From positions 1-64,000 of the forward strand of contig NZ_JPYA01000201.1 of the NCBI RefSeq assembly GCF_000750005.1: 64,000 bases of DNA, in the 5' to 3' direction. Position 1 is the stretch's first letter. Every line of letters starts with the position of its first letter. Positions 18,547-28,043 of this stretch are shown piece after piece. Below the pieces are notes generated by a model that did not search any database, was not told where the DNA came from, and saw only the letters and a list, made by a program, of their open reading frames with translations. The DNA is from Geobacillus icigianus. GTDB taxonomy: Bacteria; Bacillota; Bacilli; Bacillales; Anoxybacillaceae. Position numbers and translations under genes: made by a program.

Positions 18547-19848
18547 TCAGCCGATCGTCTCGTAAATGAGCGGCGGCGGAGCGGCCGGCTGCGGCGAAAT
18601 CCGAATGGCCGCGGCCAGTTTTTCTTCCACGTCGCGCACATCGGCGCGGTTGCTGTGAATCGTGGCGAGCGTTTCCCCTTTTTGCACACGGTCGCCAATT
18701 TTCTTATGAAGCACGATGCCGACCGCCAAATCGATGGCGTCTTCCTTTGTCGCCCGCCCGGCGCCAAGCCACATGGCGGCCGTGCCGACTTCATCGGCAA
18801 CGATCTCGGCCACATAACCGTCCTCGCCAGCGGCAACGGGGATCGTATGCGCGGCGCGCGGCAATTTGTCCGGGTCGTCAACAACCGACGGATCGCCGCC
18901 TTGGGCCGCCAAAAACGTTTTCATTTTTGCGGCTGCCTTTCCGCTGCAAAGCGCTTCCTCCAGCAGGCGGCGCGCTTCGGCAAGCGACGGCGCTTTTTCG
19001 GCCAAGTACACCATATGGCTGCCAAGCGTCAAACAAAGTTCCGTTAAATCGCGCGGCCCGTTTCCTTGCAAAGTAGCGATCGCCTCTTTCACTTCCAAGG
19101 CGTTACCGACCGCGTAACCGAGCGGCTGGCTCATATCGGAAATGACCGCCATCGTCCGGCGGCCGACGCGCTTGCCGATCTCGACCATCGCCCGAGCAAG
19201 CTGGCGGGCGCCATCGAGATCCTTCATAAACGCTCCGGCCCCCGTTTTGACGTCTAAGACGATCGCGTCAGCCCCGGCGGCGATTTTTTTGCTCATGATC
19301 GAGGAAGCGATCAGCGGAATGCTGTTGACGGTGGCGGTCACGTCGCGGAGTGCGTACAATTTTTTATCCGCCGGCGTCAAGTCGCCCGTTTGGCCGATAA
19401 TGGCGATCTGATTCTCATTGACGAGCCGGAGAAATTCGTCTTTGCTGATTTCGACATGAAATCCGGGCACGGACTCGAGCTTGTCGATCGTGCCGCCCGT
19501 ATGGCCGAGACCGCGCCCGGACATTTTCGCCACCGGCACGCCGACGGACGCGACAAGCGGGCCTAACACGAGCGTTGTCGTATCGCCAACGCCGCCTGTG
19601 GAATGCTTATCGACTTTCACGCCGCGAATGCCTGACAGATCGATGACCTCGCCGGAGTGCACGATCGCCATCGTCAACGCCGCTGTCTCTTCGGCGGTCA
19701 TGCCGCGAAAATAAATGGCCATCGCCAACGCGCTCATTTGATAATCGGGAATGTCTCCGTTCGTATAACCGCGGATGATCCACTCCAGCTCTTCCGTCAT
19801 CAGCGCCTTTCCATCGCGCTTTTTGGCAATCAAATCGACCATTCTCAT
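18547..19848 (-). CDS. pdp: Pyrimidine-nucleoside phosphorylase
   Basis: Reversibly phosphorolyses uridine, thymidine and deoxyuridine in nucleoside salvage. The 433-residue protein closely resembles the crystallised G. stearothermophilus enzyme: it begins [16 protein letters not shown] and has the phosphate-binding [12 protein letters not shown] and the signature [20 protein letters not shown] 19848 has GAGAGGTG upstream. It follows punA by 15 bp in the drm-punA-pdp operon. Confidence 0.97.
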   Translation of the reverse strand: MRMVDLIAKKRDGKALMTEELEWIIRGYTNGDIPDYQMSALAMAIYFRGMTAEETAALTMAIVHSGEVIDLSGIRGVKVDKHSTGGVGDTTTLVLGPLVASVGVPVAKMSGRGLGHTGGTIDKLESVPGFHVEISKDEFLRLVNENQIAIIGQTGDLTPADKKLYALRDVTATVNSIPLIASSIMSKKIAAGADAIVLDVKTGAGAFMKDLDGARQLARAMVEIGKRVGRRTMAVISDMSQPLGYAVGNALEVKEAIATLQGNGPRDLTELCLTLGSHMVYLAEKAPSLAEARRLLEEALCSGKAAAKMKTFLAAQGGDPSVVDDPDKLPRAAHTIPVAAGEDGYVAEIVADEVGTAAMWLGAGRATKEDAIDLAVGIVLHKKIGDRVQKGETLATIHSNRADVRDVEEKLAAAIRISPQPAAPPPLIYETIG

Positions 19849-19863
19849 CCCGATCACCTCTCG

Positions 19864-20685
19864 TTATTTCGCCAGTTCGGCGACAATCGCTTTCACGAGC
19901 CGCAAAAAGTCGGCTTTCACCCGCTCGGCTGTTTCGACGACTTCGTCATGATGGAGAGGAGCATCAGTCATGCCAGCCGCTAAGTTGGAAATACATGAAA
20001 TGCCGAGCACCTCCATGCCGGCATGGCGGGCGACGATCACTTCCGGAACGGTTGACATGCCGACCGCATCACCGCCAAGCGCCCGGATCATGCGAATTTC
20101 CGCCGGCGTTTCGTATGATGGACCGGTGTTGGCGACATACACCCCTTCGTGCAGGCGAATGCCGAGCCTTGCCGCCGCGTCTTTGGCGAGCTGGCGCAGG
20201 CGCCGGCTGTATGCTTCGGTCATGTCTGGAAAGCGCGGACCAAGCTCCGGGTCGTTCGGGCCGATGAGCGGATTCGTGCCAAGCAAATTGATATGGTCGG
20301 AGATCACCATCAAATCGCCGGGTTGGAATCGTTCATTGACGCCGCCGGCGGCGTTTGTCACGATCAATTCGCGGACGCCGAGCGCCTTCATCACCCGGAC
20401 GGGGAACGTCACTTCGCGAAGCGAGTATCCTTCATAATAATGAAACCGTCCCTGCATGGCGACAACGGTCGCCCCTTCAAGCCGGCCGTACACGAGCCGG
20501 CCGGCGTGCCCCTCAACCGTCGATACCGGAAAGCCGGGAATCTCCTCATACGGAATGCGAACCGCCTCTTCGATTTCATCGGCGAGCACGCCGAGCCCCG
20601 AACCGAGAATCAAACCGATCGCCGGCGATGCCGGCATGCGCTGCCGCAACACATCCGCTGCTTTTTCAATCGCTTGTCGATCCAT
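19864..20685 (-). CDS. punA: Purine-nucleoside phosphorylase
   Basis: Trimeric purine-nucleoside phosphorylase acting on guanosine and inosine. Motifs seen in order: GLILGSGLG, MQGRFHYYEGYS, TNAAGGVN, NTGPSYETPAE and VGMSTVPEVI. ATG 20685 follows AAGGGGGA; the product is 273 residues, normal for this class. It lies between drm and pdp, so phosphopentomutase, purine and pyrimidine salvage are made together. Confidence 0.96.
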   Translation of the reverse strand: MDRQAIEKAADVLRQRMPASPAIGLILGSGLGVLADEIEEAVRIPYEEIPGFPVSTVEGHAGRLVYGRLEGATVVAMQGRFHYYEGYSLREVTFPVRVMKALGVRELIVTNAAGGVNERFQPGDLMVISDHINLLGTNPLIGPNDPELGPRFPDMTEAYSRRLRQLAKDAAARLGIRLHEGVYVANTGPSYETPAEIRMIRALGGDAVGMSTVPEVIVARHAGMEVLGISCISNLAAGMTDAPLHHDEVVETAERVKADFLRLVKAIVAELAK

Positions 20686-20730
20686 CTGTCTTTCCCCCTT
20701 GCCTTCTATTCTAATCCGGAACATGGCCGG

Positions 20731-21918
20731 CTACGCTGGCGAAAGTTCCGACAAAAAGCTTGTTCCATAAGGCGGCATAGCGACGTGGAAGTTAGCGGCG
20801 ATCGTCGCCCCGACATCGGCGAACGTCTCGCGGATCGGGAGCGGCTTTCCGCCTTGAAAGCGCGGGCTGTACACCAACAGCGGCACGTATTCGCGCGTAT
20901 GGTCCGTTCCGTGATGCACCGGGTCGTTGCCATGATCGGCCGTGATGATCAGCAAGTCGTCTTCTTTCAAACGCGGCAGCACATCGTTAAGCCGGGCGTC
21001 GAACTCTTCGAGCGCATCGCCGTATCCTTGTGGATCGCGGCGATGGCCGTACTTGGCGTCAAAATCGACGAGATTGACGAAACTCAACCCGGTAAAATCG
21101 CTGCCGAGCGTGTCCACAAGCTTATCCATGCCGTCCATATTCGACGCGGTCCGCAACGACTGCGTCACTCCTTCATTGTCGTAAATATCGGCGATCTTCC
21201 CAATGGCAATGACATCATACCCCGCGTCTTTCAGCTCATTCATCACCGTGCGGCCGAACGGTTTGAGCGCATAGTCGTGTCGATTGGCCGTTCGCTCAAA
21301 ACGGCCGGGTACACCGATGAACGGCCGGGCGATGACGCGCCCGACCATGTACGGCTCATCGCGTGTCAGCTCGCGCGCGATTTCACAAACGCGGTACAAT
21401 TCTTCAAGCGGCACGACTTGTTCGTGGGCGGCGATTTGCAAAACGGAGTCGGCGGACGTATAGACGATGAGCGCCCCTGTTTTCATATGCTCCTCACCGA
21501 GTTCTTCGATGATCGCTGTTCCGCTCGCCGGCTTGTTGCCGATCACTTTCCGACCGGTGCGCCGCTCAAGCTCGGCGATCAATTCATCCGGAAATCCGTT
21601 CGGAAACACGCGAAACGGCTTGTCGATGCGAAGCCCCATCAGCTCCCAATGGCCGGTCATCGTATCTTTGCCGGCCGACGCTTCTTTCATTTTCGTATAG
21701 TAGGCCAGCGGCTGATCGACTTTCGGCACCCCTTTGATCTCACGAATATGGCTTAAGCCGAGCTTCGCCATATTGGGCAAATGAAGACCGCCGCGATGCT
21801 CGGCGATATGGCCGAGCGTGTCCGCCCCTTTGTCGTTGTATTTTTCGGCATCCGGCGCCTCGCCGATGCCGACCGAATCCATGACAATCAAAAAGACGCG
21901 CCGGTACATTGTAATCAT
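20731..21918 (-). CDS. drm: Phosphopentomutase
   Basis: Interconverts (deoxy)ribose-1-phosphate and -5-phosphate, linking nucleoside breakdown to central metabolism. It is an alkaline-phosphatase-superfamily fold, with metal ligands and phosphothreonine region in [11 protein letters not shown] and [11 protein letters not shown], then ITADHGNDP and [12 protein letters not shown] 21918 was chosen from three nearby ATGs because GGGAGGA is 6 bp upstream. It is the first gene of the salvage operon. Confidence 0.95.
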   Translation of the reverse strand: MITMYRRVFLIVMDSVGIGEAPDAEKYNDKGADTLGHIAEHRGGLHLPNMAKLGLSHIREIKGVPKVDQPLAYYTKMKEASAGKDTMTGHWELMGLRIDKPFRVFPNGFPDELIAELERRTGRKVIGNKPASGTAIIEELGEEHMKTGALIVYTSADSVLQIAAHEQVVPLEELYRVCEIARELTRDEPYMVGRVIARPFIGVPGRFERTANRHDYALKPFGRTVMNELKDAGYDVIAIGKIADIYDNEGVTQSLRTASNMDGMDKLVDTLGSDFTGLSFVNLVDFDAKYGHRRDPQGYGDALEEFDARLNDVLPRLKEDDLLIITADHGNDPVHHGTDHTREYVPLLVYSPRFQGGKPLPIRETFADVGATIAANFHVAMPPYGTSFLSELSPA

Positions 21919-22005
21919 ACTCATTCCTCCCGTCTCCAGTCGAAAATGGTGATTCTCTTTGTTCTATTGTACCCACCACATCCCAAAAACAAGTCAGCCT
22001 TACTA

Positions 22006-22024
22006 TTGGTCAGAAGTCTGACAA
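22006..22024. promoter_or_regulatory. Inverted repeat upstream of drm, candidate operator
   Basis: TTGGTCAGA-AG-TCTGACAA is a near-perfect inverted repeat about 90 bp upstream of the drm start. It resembles GntR-class operators of the TGGTCAGACCA type, with split half-sites. The regulator is unknown. Confidence 0.35.
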
Positions 22025-22064
22025 CAAGGACAACCATCAAGCTCCAACAGATTTGATCACGGCC

Positions 22065-22195
22065 TAGAAGAGCGGTGAAAAACAGTGTTTCCCTTTGGTC
22101 GATGAGGAAAAGTGTGCAGTGTTGCAAAGTTTTTCTATCTGAGAAACGATGGCAGGAAGCGGTATGAACGATTGAATCAACAGTCTCCTAGGGAG
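22065..22195 (+). repeat. Dispersed repeat family, copy 1
   Basis: Begins CTAGAAGAGCGGTGAAAAAC, continues with GTGTGCAGTGTTGCAAAG and TTTTTCTATCTGAGAAAC, and ends near GGAAGCGGTATG and CTCCTAGGGAG. Closest relative is 45235-45500. Confidence 0.7.
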
Positions 22196-22227
22196 CCGAT
22201 GATCAAATCTTGAATACGAATTTGCCA

Positions 22228-22328
22228 TGTCAATTCTCAACTCGAAAAACCTTCGTGCACCGATCCTTCCATTCGCTTATTCTTTCATCGATGAAGGGAA
22301 TCAGCCGTCTTTCCCAACCTTCTAGGCG
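22228..22328 (-). repeat. Dispersed repeat family, copy 2 (inverted)
   Basis: On the minus strand it reads CTAGAAGGTTGGGAAAGAC, CCCTTCATCGATGAA, GTGCACGAAGGTTTTTCGAG and TTGAGAATTG. This is the same order of blocks as copy 1 but opposite in orientation. It touches the xerD stop codon. Confidence 0.6.
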
Positions 22329-23218
22329 CGCGGGTGATACTGCTTGTATACGTCTTTCAAACGCGTTTTCGTCACGTGCGTATACATTTGCGTTGTCGAA
22401 ATATCAGCATGGCCGAGCAGCTCTTGGACAGCGCGCAAATCGGCCCCGTTTTCAAGCAGATGCGTCGCAAACGAATGGCGAAGCGTATGCGGCGTCAATT
22501 CTTTTTCAATGCCGGCTTCTTTCGCGAGGCGCTTTAAAATTTTCCAAAACCCTTGCCGTGTCAAGCGTTGACCGTAATGATTCAAAAACAGCGCCTCCGT
22601 TGCCCGTCGGCGCGGATTGACCAACTGCGGGCGCCCTCGCTCCAAATAGTGGGTAAGCGCTTCAATCGCCATGCGCCCGATCGGAACGATCCGCTCTTTC
22701 CGCCCTTTTCCATAACAGCGGACAAACCCCATCGTCAAATGGACGTCGCCGAGGTTGAGCTGCACCAACTCGCTGACGCGCATGCCGGTCGCATACAACA
22801 GCTCGAGCATCGCCTTGTCGCGCAGCCCAAACGGCGTATCGGTTTGCGGCGCGGCCAGCAGGGCTTCCACTTCCTCGACCGACAGCACTTTCGGCAGCGT
22901 CCGTTCAAACTGCGGCGTTTCAATATGGACGGTCGGGTCTTGCGCCGCGATTTTCTCCCTTAGCAAAAACTGATGGAACGAACGGATCGACGCCAGATGG
23001 CGGGCGATCGTCCTTGCCGATTGCCCTTGTTCGCTTAAAAACTTTAAAAAATGGAGAATATGAAGGCGCTCGACTTCGCCCCACGCCTGAAGCTGCTCCA
23101 CCTGCCGCAAATAACGCGCGTATTTTTTCAAATCCCTCTCGTATGAAACGATCGTATTGTGCGCCAAATTCCGCTCCACCATCAAATAGTGCAAAAAATC
23201 GCTCAGTTCGTGTTCCAA
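22322..23218 (-). CDS. xerD: Tyrosine recombinase XerD
   Basis: Resolves chromosome dimers at dif together with its partner recombinase (CodV in Bacillus). The N-terminal SAM-like domain is followed by the catalytic domain with [13 protein letters not shown] (first Arg), [15 protein letters not shown] (HxxR), [15 protein letters not shown] (His and the nucleophilic Tyr). It has 298 residues and a TTG start at 23218 behind GGGGAG. It follows yqzK by 6 nt. Confidence 0.95.
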   Translation of the reverse strand: MEHELSDFLHYLMVERNLAHNTIVSYERDLKKYARYLRQVEQLQAWGEVERLHILHFLKFLSEQGQSARTIARHLASIRSFHQFLLREKIAAQDPTVHIETPQFERTLPKVLSVEEVEALLAAPQTDTPFGLRDKAMLELLYATGMRVSELVQLNLGDVHLTMGFVRCYGKGRKERIVPIGRMAIEALTHYLERGRPQLVNPRRRATEALFLNHYGQRLTRQGFWKILKRLAKEAGIEKELTPHTLRHSFATHLLENGADLRAVQELLGHADISTTQMYTHVTKTRLKDVYKQYHPRA

Positions 23219-23224
23219 CGCTCT

Positions 23225-23437
23225 CTACTCCCCATCGCGGTAAAAAAATAACAGCCGGTCAAGCCAAGTCGGGGGCGCCTGTTCGACCGCCGACACCTTG
23301 ACCGCCGCCCCCTCGGGCTCATCGTACCGGTGATAGTATTCATATTCACGGTGAAACCATACAAGACTATAATAAAATAAAATGGTGCATCCCGTAAACA
23401 AAAGAAACACTTTCACCATTTGCCAAACGGTTTTCAT
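23225..23437 (-). CDS. yqzK: DUF4227 membrane protein YqzK
   Basis: A 70-residue protein with one N-terminal membrane helix (VKVFLLFTGCTILFYYSLV) and a short charged C-terminal domain ending LDRLLFFYRDGE. It lies between fur and xerD, the conserved Bacillaceae position of yqzK. The function is unknown. Confidence 0.82.
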   Translation of the reverse strand: MKTVWQMVKVFLLFTGCTILFYYSLVWFHREYEYYHRYDEPEGAAVKVSAVEQAPPTWLDRLLFFYRDGE

Positions 23438-23509
23438 GGCATCCTCCTTACTGGCAGCTTGGCCATTTGCTAGTATGAGGATATGCCATTGACTTCCTTA
23501 TTTATACGC

Positions 23510-23537
23510 AAAAAACCTTTCCCATCGGAAAAGGTTT
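23510..23537 (-). terminator. Terminator after fur
   Basis: On the minus strand AAAAACCTTTTCC and GGGAAAGGTTTTTT form a stem with a T tail, directly after the fur stop codon. Confidence 0.85.
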
Positions 23538-23538
23538 T

Positions 23539-24000
23539 TTATTTTTCTTCTTCCTGATGTTTTTGTTGGCAGCGGTGGCAAATGCCATGAAACGTCAAGC
23601 GGTGATCTTTAATTTTGAACTTCCACTCCCTCTCGACGATGGCTTCGACGTCCTCAAGCAAATCTTCCTGAATTTCCGCCACCGACCCGCACTCAAGGCA
23701 AATGAGATGGTGATGGAAATGGGCCGCTCCTTCTTTGCGGAGGTCGTAGCGCGATACCCCATCCCCGAAGTTGATTTTGTCGACAATTCTCAGCTCGTTC
23801 AACAGCTCCAGTGTCCGATAAACCGTCGCCAGTCCGATTTCCGGGGATTTTTCTTTTACGAGGAGGTAGACGTCTTCAGCGCTTAAATGGTCTTCTTCAT
23901 GTTCGAGCAGGACTCTTACCGTCGCTTCCCGCTGCGGTGTCAGCTTATAGCCAGCCGAATGCAGCTGCTTTTTAATTCGTTCCACGCGTTCTTCCATCAT
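23539..24000 (-). CDS. fur: Ferric uptake regulator
   Basis: Iron-responsive repressor of 153 residues. The N-terminal winged helix contains YKLTPQREATVRVLLEHEEDHLSAEDVY and ATVYRTLELL. The dimerisation domain has the metal-binding HFHHHLICLECGS and the second zinc pair in CHRCQQK. It is Fur rather than PerR or Zur by its close similarity to B. subtilis Fur throughout. ATG 24000 is preceded by GAGGGAGGA. Confidence 0.95.
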   Translation of the reverse strand: MMEERVERIKKQLHSAGYKLTPQREATVRVLLEHEEDHLSAEDVYLLVKEKSPEIGLATVYRTLELLNELRIVDKINFGDGVSRYDLRKEGAAHFHHHLICLECGSVAEIQEDLLEDVEAIVEREWKFKIKDHRLTFHGICHRCQQKHQEEEK

Positions 24001-24028
24001 TTCATTCCTCCCTCGCCATTCACCCTCC

Positions 24029-24058
24029 ATTATAGCAGAGATGCGAGGAAAGGGGCAA
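24029..24058 (-). promoter_or_regulatory. Putative sigma-A promoter of fur
   Basis: Minus strand TTGCCC (24058-24053), 18 bp, TATAAT (24034-24029), about 30 bp before the fur start. Confidence 0.55.
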
Positions 24059-24094
24059 AGTAAAATCACTATTACAAGAGAATAATAACGATTA

Positions 24095-24757
24095 TTATAT
24101 AATAATTAATATTATATTTACCACCCATTTGACCGTCTGCTTCATCAGCGAAGGCGAAACATACGCCTCGATCGCCGAAGAAACGAGCAGCCCGACAGCG
24201 GTCAGCGCCATCGCCGCCGCGTAGCGCATCACAAGCGGAAAGACCGGTCCATGCGGACGTTTCATAAACTGATGACGCACCATTTGCAAAGAAAAGGAGA
24301 TCGAAACTACCCCCATGACGATCATCAGCGGAATGACGACAACATTTTGCGGCATGATGGAAACAAACGACAACAAAAAGCCTTTCCAGCTCATTTGGCT
24401 CACTAAAAACCCGACGGTAAAGCCAACGACGACTCCTTTTAAAAACAGCAGGACGAAAATAATAGGCAAGCCAATGACGGAAATGCCGAGCACCCACATC
24501 AAGGCGATGTATTTGACGTTATGCATATAGCTTTGGCGGAACATGTCGTGAGCGCTCGCCAAATTGTCTTTCGATACTTGTCCAAAAAATTGCGTCAAAT
24601 AATAGTACAAGTCTTGTTTTTGGCTGAAACTGAGGCTGTTGACGACAATGGCGCCAAAAATGACGCCCATTAAAAATAGGACGATCACAAATACGTACAG
24701 CGAAGCGTGTTCGCGCAAATGAACAGCGGCAGCCGATTTCAGCGGATGGGTTCTCAT
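24095..24757 (-). CDS. spoIIM: Stage II sporulation protein M
   Basis: Membrane component of the SpoIIDMP engulfment machinery that recruits SpoIIP and SpoIID to the septum. The 220-residue protein has about five hydrophobic helices (SLYVFVIVLFLMGVIFGAIV at about residue 20, later IALMWVLGISVIGLPIIFVL and the C-terminal helix). ATG 24757 follows AGGAGGAC. The frame extends upstream but that part has no ribosome site and no resemblance to the family. Confidence 0.93.
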   Translation of the reverse strand: MRTHPLKSAAAVHLREHASLYVFVIVLFLMGVIFGAIVVNSLSFSQKQDLYYYLTQFFGQVSKDNLASAHDMFRQSYMHNVKYIALMWVLGISVIGLPIIFVLLFLKGVVVGFTVGFLVSQMSWKGFLLSFVSIMPQNVVVIPLMIVMGVVSISFSLQMVRHQFMKRPHGPVFPLVMRYAAAMALTAVGLLVSSAIEAYVSPSLMKQTVKWVVNIILIII

Positions 24758-24944
24758 CGTGCTTCGTCCTCCTACTTTGTCTCTTAGTAGATTGTATGTC
24801 CATCCGCCTTGGATATGACTGTTTTTCGAAAAAGCGGGACCGCCGCCGCGCCGGACATCCCGCTTTCCATCCCCATCGTTCCGCCTGCGCTCGGCAAACG
24901 GCCGCATGTTTGCCTACCTTTCGCCGCCAACGCTTTCTTCGCGC

Positions 24945-26135
24945 TCAGCTCTCCTGCACTTTTCCATATTTTCCGCCGCCACCGGCTTCGATGGCGAGCG
25001 CCCCGCTGCGGGCGAGCACGATCAGCCGAGCGAGCTTTTCCCCGACCGTCTCGGCCAGCGCTTCTTCCGCCGCCTCATGCAGCACGCTCATTTCGGTGCC
25101 AAAGCGGGCGAGCAGCTTTTCATACGCCTTCGGGCCAAGACCGGGGATAAATTCAAGCGGCACTTGATAAATATACGGCGGCCGCTTCGGTCCGTGCTCC
25201 GCCGTTTTCAACTCCGCCAGCCGGTCGAATACCCCCTTAACAAAGCGGTGGTGGCCGCACGCCGGACAGCGCTCAGCCTCAGGCGAGACCGGCGCAAGGC
25301 AGCGTTCGCACACCGTTCGGTGATATTTGCCAAGCTTTGGATTCAAGCCGTAATTGGCGATGATCGTACGCCCGTCTTCACCGCGGAGCGCTTTTTCCAA
25401 CTCCGCAAACGTCGGGGCGGCAAGCCGCACTTGCTCATATTCGCGGGCGATTTTTCGCAACGAATGGGCATCAGAGTTCGTCAAATACGGATAACGGTGC
25501 AATTCGGCGATTTGGTCCGCCATCGCCGTATCGGCGCTTAACCCAAGCTCAATGGCATCGATCCGATCCGGGTCAAACACTTCTGTCAAGCTGTGTTGGA
25601 CCCCTTTTCCGTACAAGCTTTTAAACGGGGTGAACGCGTGCGCAGGAATGAACCAGCCGCCGTGCTCTTTCGCGGCAGCTTGCAGCTCGCGGCCGGAGGC
25701 GTAAATGCGCTGCGAACTGAGCGATATGTTCTTCACCCGTTGGCCAAGCCAGCGGGAAAACGCGCGCATCGCCTGAACGGTCGGCAAAAAAACGAGGACG
25801 TGGATCGGTCCATGGCAATGTCCGTCATATACTTCGATTTCGCTGCCCAACAAAAGCGTCACCTTTCCGGCGCTGACGCCGCCTTCCTCATGTTCGCGCC
25901 ACCCGTGCTTCTCCATCGCCTGCTCCAGCTCGCCCAGCACGTCGGGCACATGGCTGTCAATGACGCCGATGATGTCGATCCCTTTCACCTCAGCCGCCTC
26001 ACGCAAGATGTTGGCCAACGTCAACGTCCGCGCCCCCGTAATTTTCACCGGGCGGCCGGAGGCGGTGCGGCCGATGTGGATATGTAAATCGGCGTAATAA
26101 CGGCCGAGGCCGCCCTCGTTTTTGTTATTCGCCAT
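24945..26135 (-). CDS. yqxK: Endonuclease Q-like PHP-domain protein (YqxK)
   Basis: A 396-residue protein of the TIGR00375 family. The PHP metallo-hydrolase domain has YADLHIHIG at the N-terminus, GVIDSHVP, GSEIEV and NSDAHS. A zinc ribbon follows (CERCLAPVSPEAERCPACGHH), then helix-hairpin-helix DNA-binding motifs (FIPGLGPKAYEKLLARFG). Family members from archaea and some bacilli cut DNA 5' of deaminated bases such as hypoxanthine and uracil (EndoQ), so a role in repair of heat-induced deamination is likely. It overlaps the 3' end of nudF by 11 bp. Confidence 0.85.
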   Translation of the reverse strand: MANNKNEGGLGRYYADLHIHIGRTASGRPVKITGARTLTLANILREAAEVKGIDIIGVIDSHVPDVLGELEQAMEKHGWREHEEGGVSAGKVTLLLGSEIEVYDGHCHGPIHVLVFLPTVQAMRAFSRWLGQRVKNISLSSQRIYASGRELQAAAKEHGGWFIPAHAFTPFKSLYGKGVQHSLTEVFDPDRIDAIELGLSADTAMADQIAELHRYPYLTNSDAHSLRKIAREYEQVRLAAPTFAELEKALRGEDGRTIIANYGLNPKLGKYHRTVCERCLAPVSPEAERCPACGHHRFVKGVFDRLAELKTAEHGPKRPPYIYQVPLEFIPGLGPKAYEKLLARFGTEMSVLHEAAEEALAETVGEKLARLIVLARSGALAIEAGGGGKYGKVQES

Positions 26136-26688
26136 TTTGCTCCCCTAGCGCGCGGCGCAGCTGCAAATATTGCAAGGCGTACGCCGTTTTCGCATCGTAA
26201 ATGTCGCGTCGTTCAAGCATCGCAAGCGCCTCCTCCAATGTCACTTCCAGCAGTTCGACGAACTCATCTTCATCCAATCCGGCGCCATCTTCGACTTTTT
26301 CGAGCCCTTCCGCAACGTACAAATGGATGAGCTCATCGGCAAAACCGGGCGACGTATAAAACGAAATGAGATGGCGCAGCGAACGGGCCCGGTAGCCGGT
26401 TTCTTCTTCAAGCTCGCGGCGTGCGGAAGCGAGCGGCTCTTCCCCATGTTCTAGCTTGCCCGCCGGAATCTCGACCAATGCGCGCTCGAGCGCTTTTCGG
26501 TACTGGCGGACAAGAACGATGTTCCCGTTCGGCAACAGCGGCAGCACCGCCACCGCCCCCGGGTGTTTGATCACCTCGCGCCGGCTCATTTTCCCGTTTG
26601 GCAGCTCGACTTCCTCGATATACAAGTCAATGATGCGGCCGCTGAACAGTTTCTCTTTGCGGACCGTTTTTTCATACAACTTTTCCAT
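26125..26688 (-). CDS. nudF: ADP-ribose pyrophosphatase (Nudix)
   Basis: Hydrolyses ADP-ribose to AMP and ribose 5-phosphate. The Nudix box reads GEEPLASARRELEEETGY, preceded by the family segment GAVAVLPLL and VEIPAGKLE. ATG 26688 was chosen because GGGGAGAA lies just upstream and the 187-residue product then begins MEKLYEKTVRKEKLFSG, as in Bacillus NudF. It is co-transcribed with the EndoQ-like gene. Confidence 0.93.
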   Translation of the reverse strand: MEKLYEKTVRKEKLFSGRIIDLYIEEVELPNGKMSRREVIKHPGAVAVLPLLPNGNIVLVRQYRKALERALVEIPAGKLEHGEEPLASARRELEEETGYRARSLRHLISFYTSPGFADELIHLYVAEGLEKVEDGAGLDEDEFVELLEVTLEEALAMLERRDIYDAKTAYALQYLQLRRALGEQNGE

Positions 26689-26805
26689 CTCTTCATTCTC
26701 CCCTATCGATTGGTGGACTCTTTTCCATTGTACTACAAAGTTGGCCATTTTTTCGCCTCCGTTGTACAATGAACGTATCATCCATGTACAAAGGAGGCTG
26801 GCAAA

Positions 26806-27726
26806 GTGAAAAAGCGCCGCATCGGCACATCCGACTTATACGTCAGTGAAATTGGGCTCGGCTGCATGTCGCTCGGCACGGATGAACACCATGCCATCTA
26901 TCTCATTCATGAAGCATTAGAGCGCGGCATCAACTACTTGGATACAGCCGATTTATACGACCGCGGCTTAAACGAGGAATTGGTCGGCAAAGCGGTGAAA
27001 GGAAAACGCGACCAAGTGATCATCGCCACCAAGGTCGGCAACCGTTGGCGCGCGGACGGAAGCGGTTGGGATTGGGATCCGTCAAAAGCCTATATCAAAC
27101 AAGCGGTCAAAGACAGCCTGCGCCGCCTGCAAACGGACTACATTGATTTATACCAGCTCCATGGCGGCACGATCGACGACCCGATCGACGAAACGATCGA
27201 AGCGTTCGAAGAGCTGAAGCGAGAAGGCGTCATCCGCTGGTACGGCATCTCCTCGATCCGCCCGAACGTCATCCGCGAATACGTGAAGCGCTCGAACATC
27301 GTCAGCGTTATGATGCAATACAGCTTGCTCGACCGCCGTCCGGAAGAGTGGTTTCCGCTCTTGCGCGAACATAACATCAGCGTTATCGCCCGCGGCCCGG
27401 TCGCTAAAGGCTTGCTCACCAACCGCCGGCTCGAGCAAGCGAGCCGCGCCGTGAAAGAACACGGCTACCTCGATTATTCATACGAAGACTTGCAGGCGCT
27501 CATCCCGAAGCTGAAAGAAAAAACGGCCGGCCGCCGTTCCTTGACCGTGACCGCGCTGCAATTTTGCCTGCATGACTCGGTCGTTGCCGCCGCCATTCCG
27601 GGGGCGAGCCGGCTCGAGCAGCTTGAGGAAAACATCGCCGCCGCTTCCGCCCCGCCGCTTGACGCTGACGAATACGAATGGTTAAAACAAGTAACGAAGC
27701 GCTCGATCTATGACATGCACCGATGA
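26806..27726 (+). CDS. yqkF: Aldo-keto reductase (YqkF-like)
   Basis: NADPH-dependent TIM-barrel oxidoreductase of 306 residues. The catalytic tetrad is visible: Asp and Tyr in LDTADLYDRGLNE, Lys in IIATKVG and His in LYQLHGG. The C-terminal cofactor-binding loop has AAIPGASRLEQLEENI. GTG start at 26806 is preceded by AAAGGAGG. A possible promoter (TTGGCC, 18 bp, TACAAT ending near 26770) lies in the divergent gap with nudF. The natural substrate is unknown. Confidence 0.88.
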   Translation: MKKRRIGTSDLYVSEIGLGCMSLGTDEHHAIYLIHEALERGINYLDTADLYDRGLNEELVGKAVKGKRDQVIIATKVGNRWRADGSGWDWDPSKAYIKQAVKDSLRRLQTDYIDLYQLHGGTIDDPIDETIEAFEELKREGVIRWYGISSIRPNVIREYVKRSNIVSVMMQYSLLDRRPEEWFPLLREHNISVIARGPVAKGLLTNRRLEQASRAVKEHGYLDYSYEDLQALIPKLKEKTAGRRSLTVTALQFCLHDSVVAAAIPGASRLEQLEENIAAASAPPLDADEYEWLKQVTKRSIYDMHR

Positions 27727-27774
27727 AAAAAGGAGCCCACAGCGCCAACATGGCCGCTTGCGGGCTCTTTTTTC
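27726..27774 (+). terminator. Terminator after the aldo-keto reductase
   Basis: GAGCCCACAGCG pairs with CGCTTGCGGGCTC, followed by TTTTTT. Confidence 0.8.
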
Positions 27775-27792
27775 ATCCTGTTTCCCTGTTCA

Positions 27793-28026
27793 TCAGGCCA
27801 CCTCATCATCTACATACTTGTCCCTTGCCGCCCCCAAGCCAAACACGATCATGACCGCGCAAACGGCTAGCAATAAAACGAGGGGTGGGAGAAAATGACC
27901 GGCTGCATCATACAGCGCCCCAAACAGCAGCGGGCCGGCCGCCGACAGCAAGTAGCCGACCGATTGGGCCATAGCCGAGAGCTGGGCGGCTTCCAGCGGA
28001 CGGCGCGTCCGCAACGTAAACAGCAT
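27793..28026 (-). pseudogene. MFS transporter remnant (CynX/NimT family), C-terminal end only
   Basis: The 77-residue frame reads LFTLRTRRPLEAAQLSAMAQ, then VGYLLSAAGPLLFGALYD and a last hydrophobic helix with VLLLAVCAVMIVFG. This is the last two transmembrane helices of a cyanate/nitroimidazole-type major facilitator permease. The other ten helices (about 320 residues) are absent: the next gene, yqkE, begins within 20 bp. It is a deletion remnant. Confidence 0.7.
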
Positions 28027-28043
28027 CCATCGTGCCCTCCTTA

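Noticed and set aside
20149-21756. 535-residue plus-strand open frame opposite punA and drm
   Set aside because: It is antisense to two well-supported enzymes in GC-rich DNA, where long shadow frames are common, and its composition (Arg/His/Phe-rich) is typical of such shadows.
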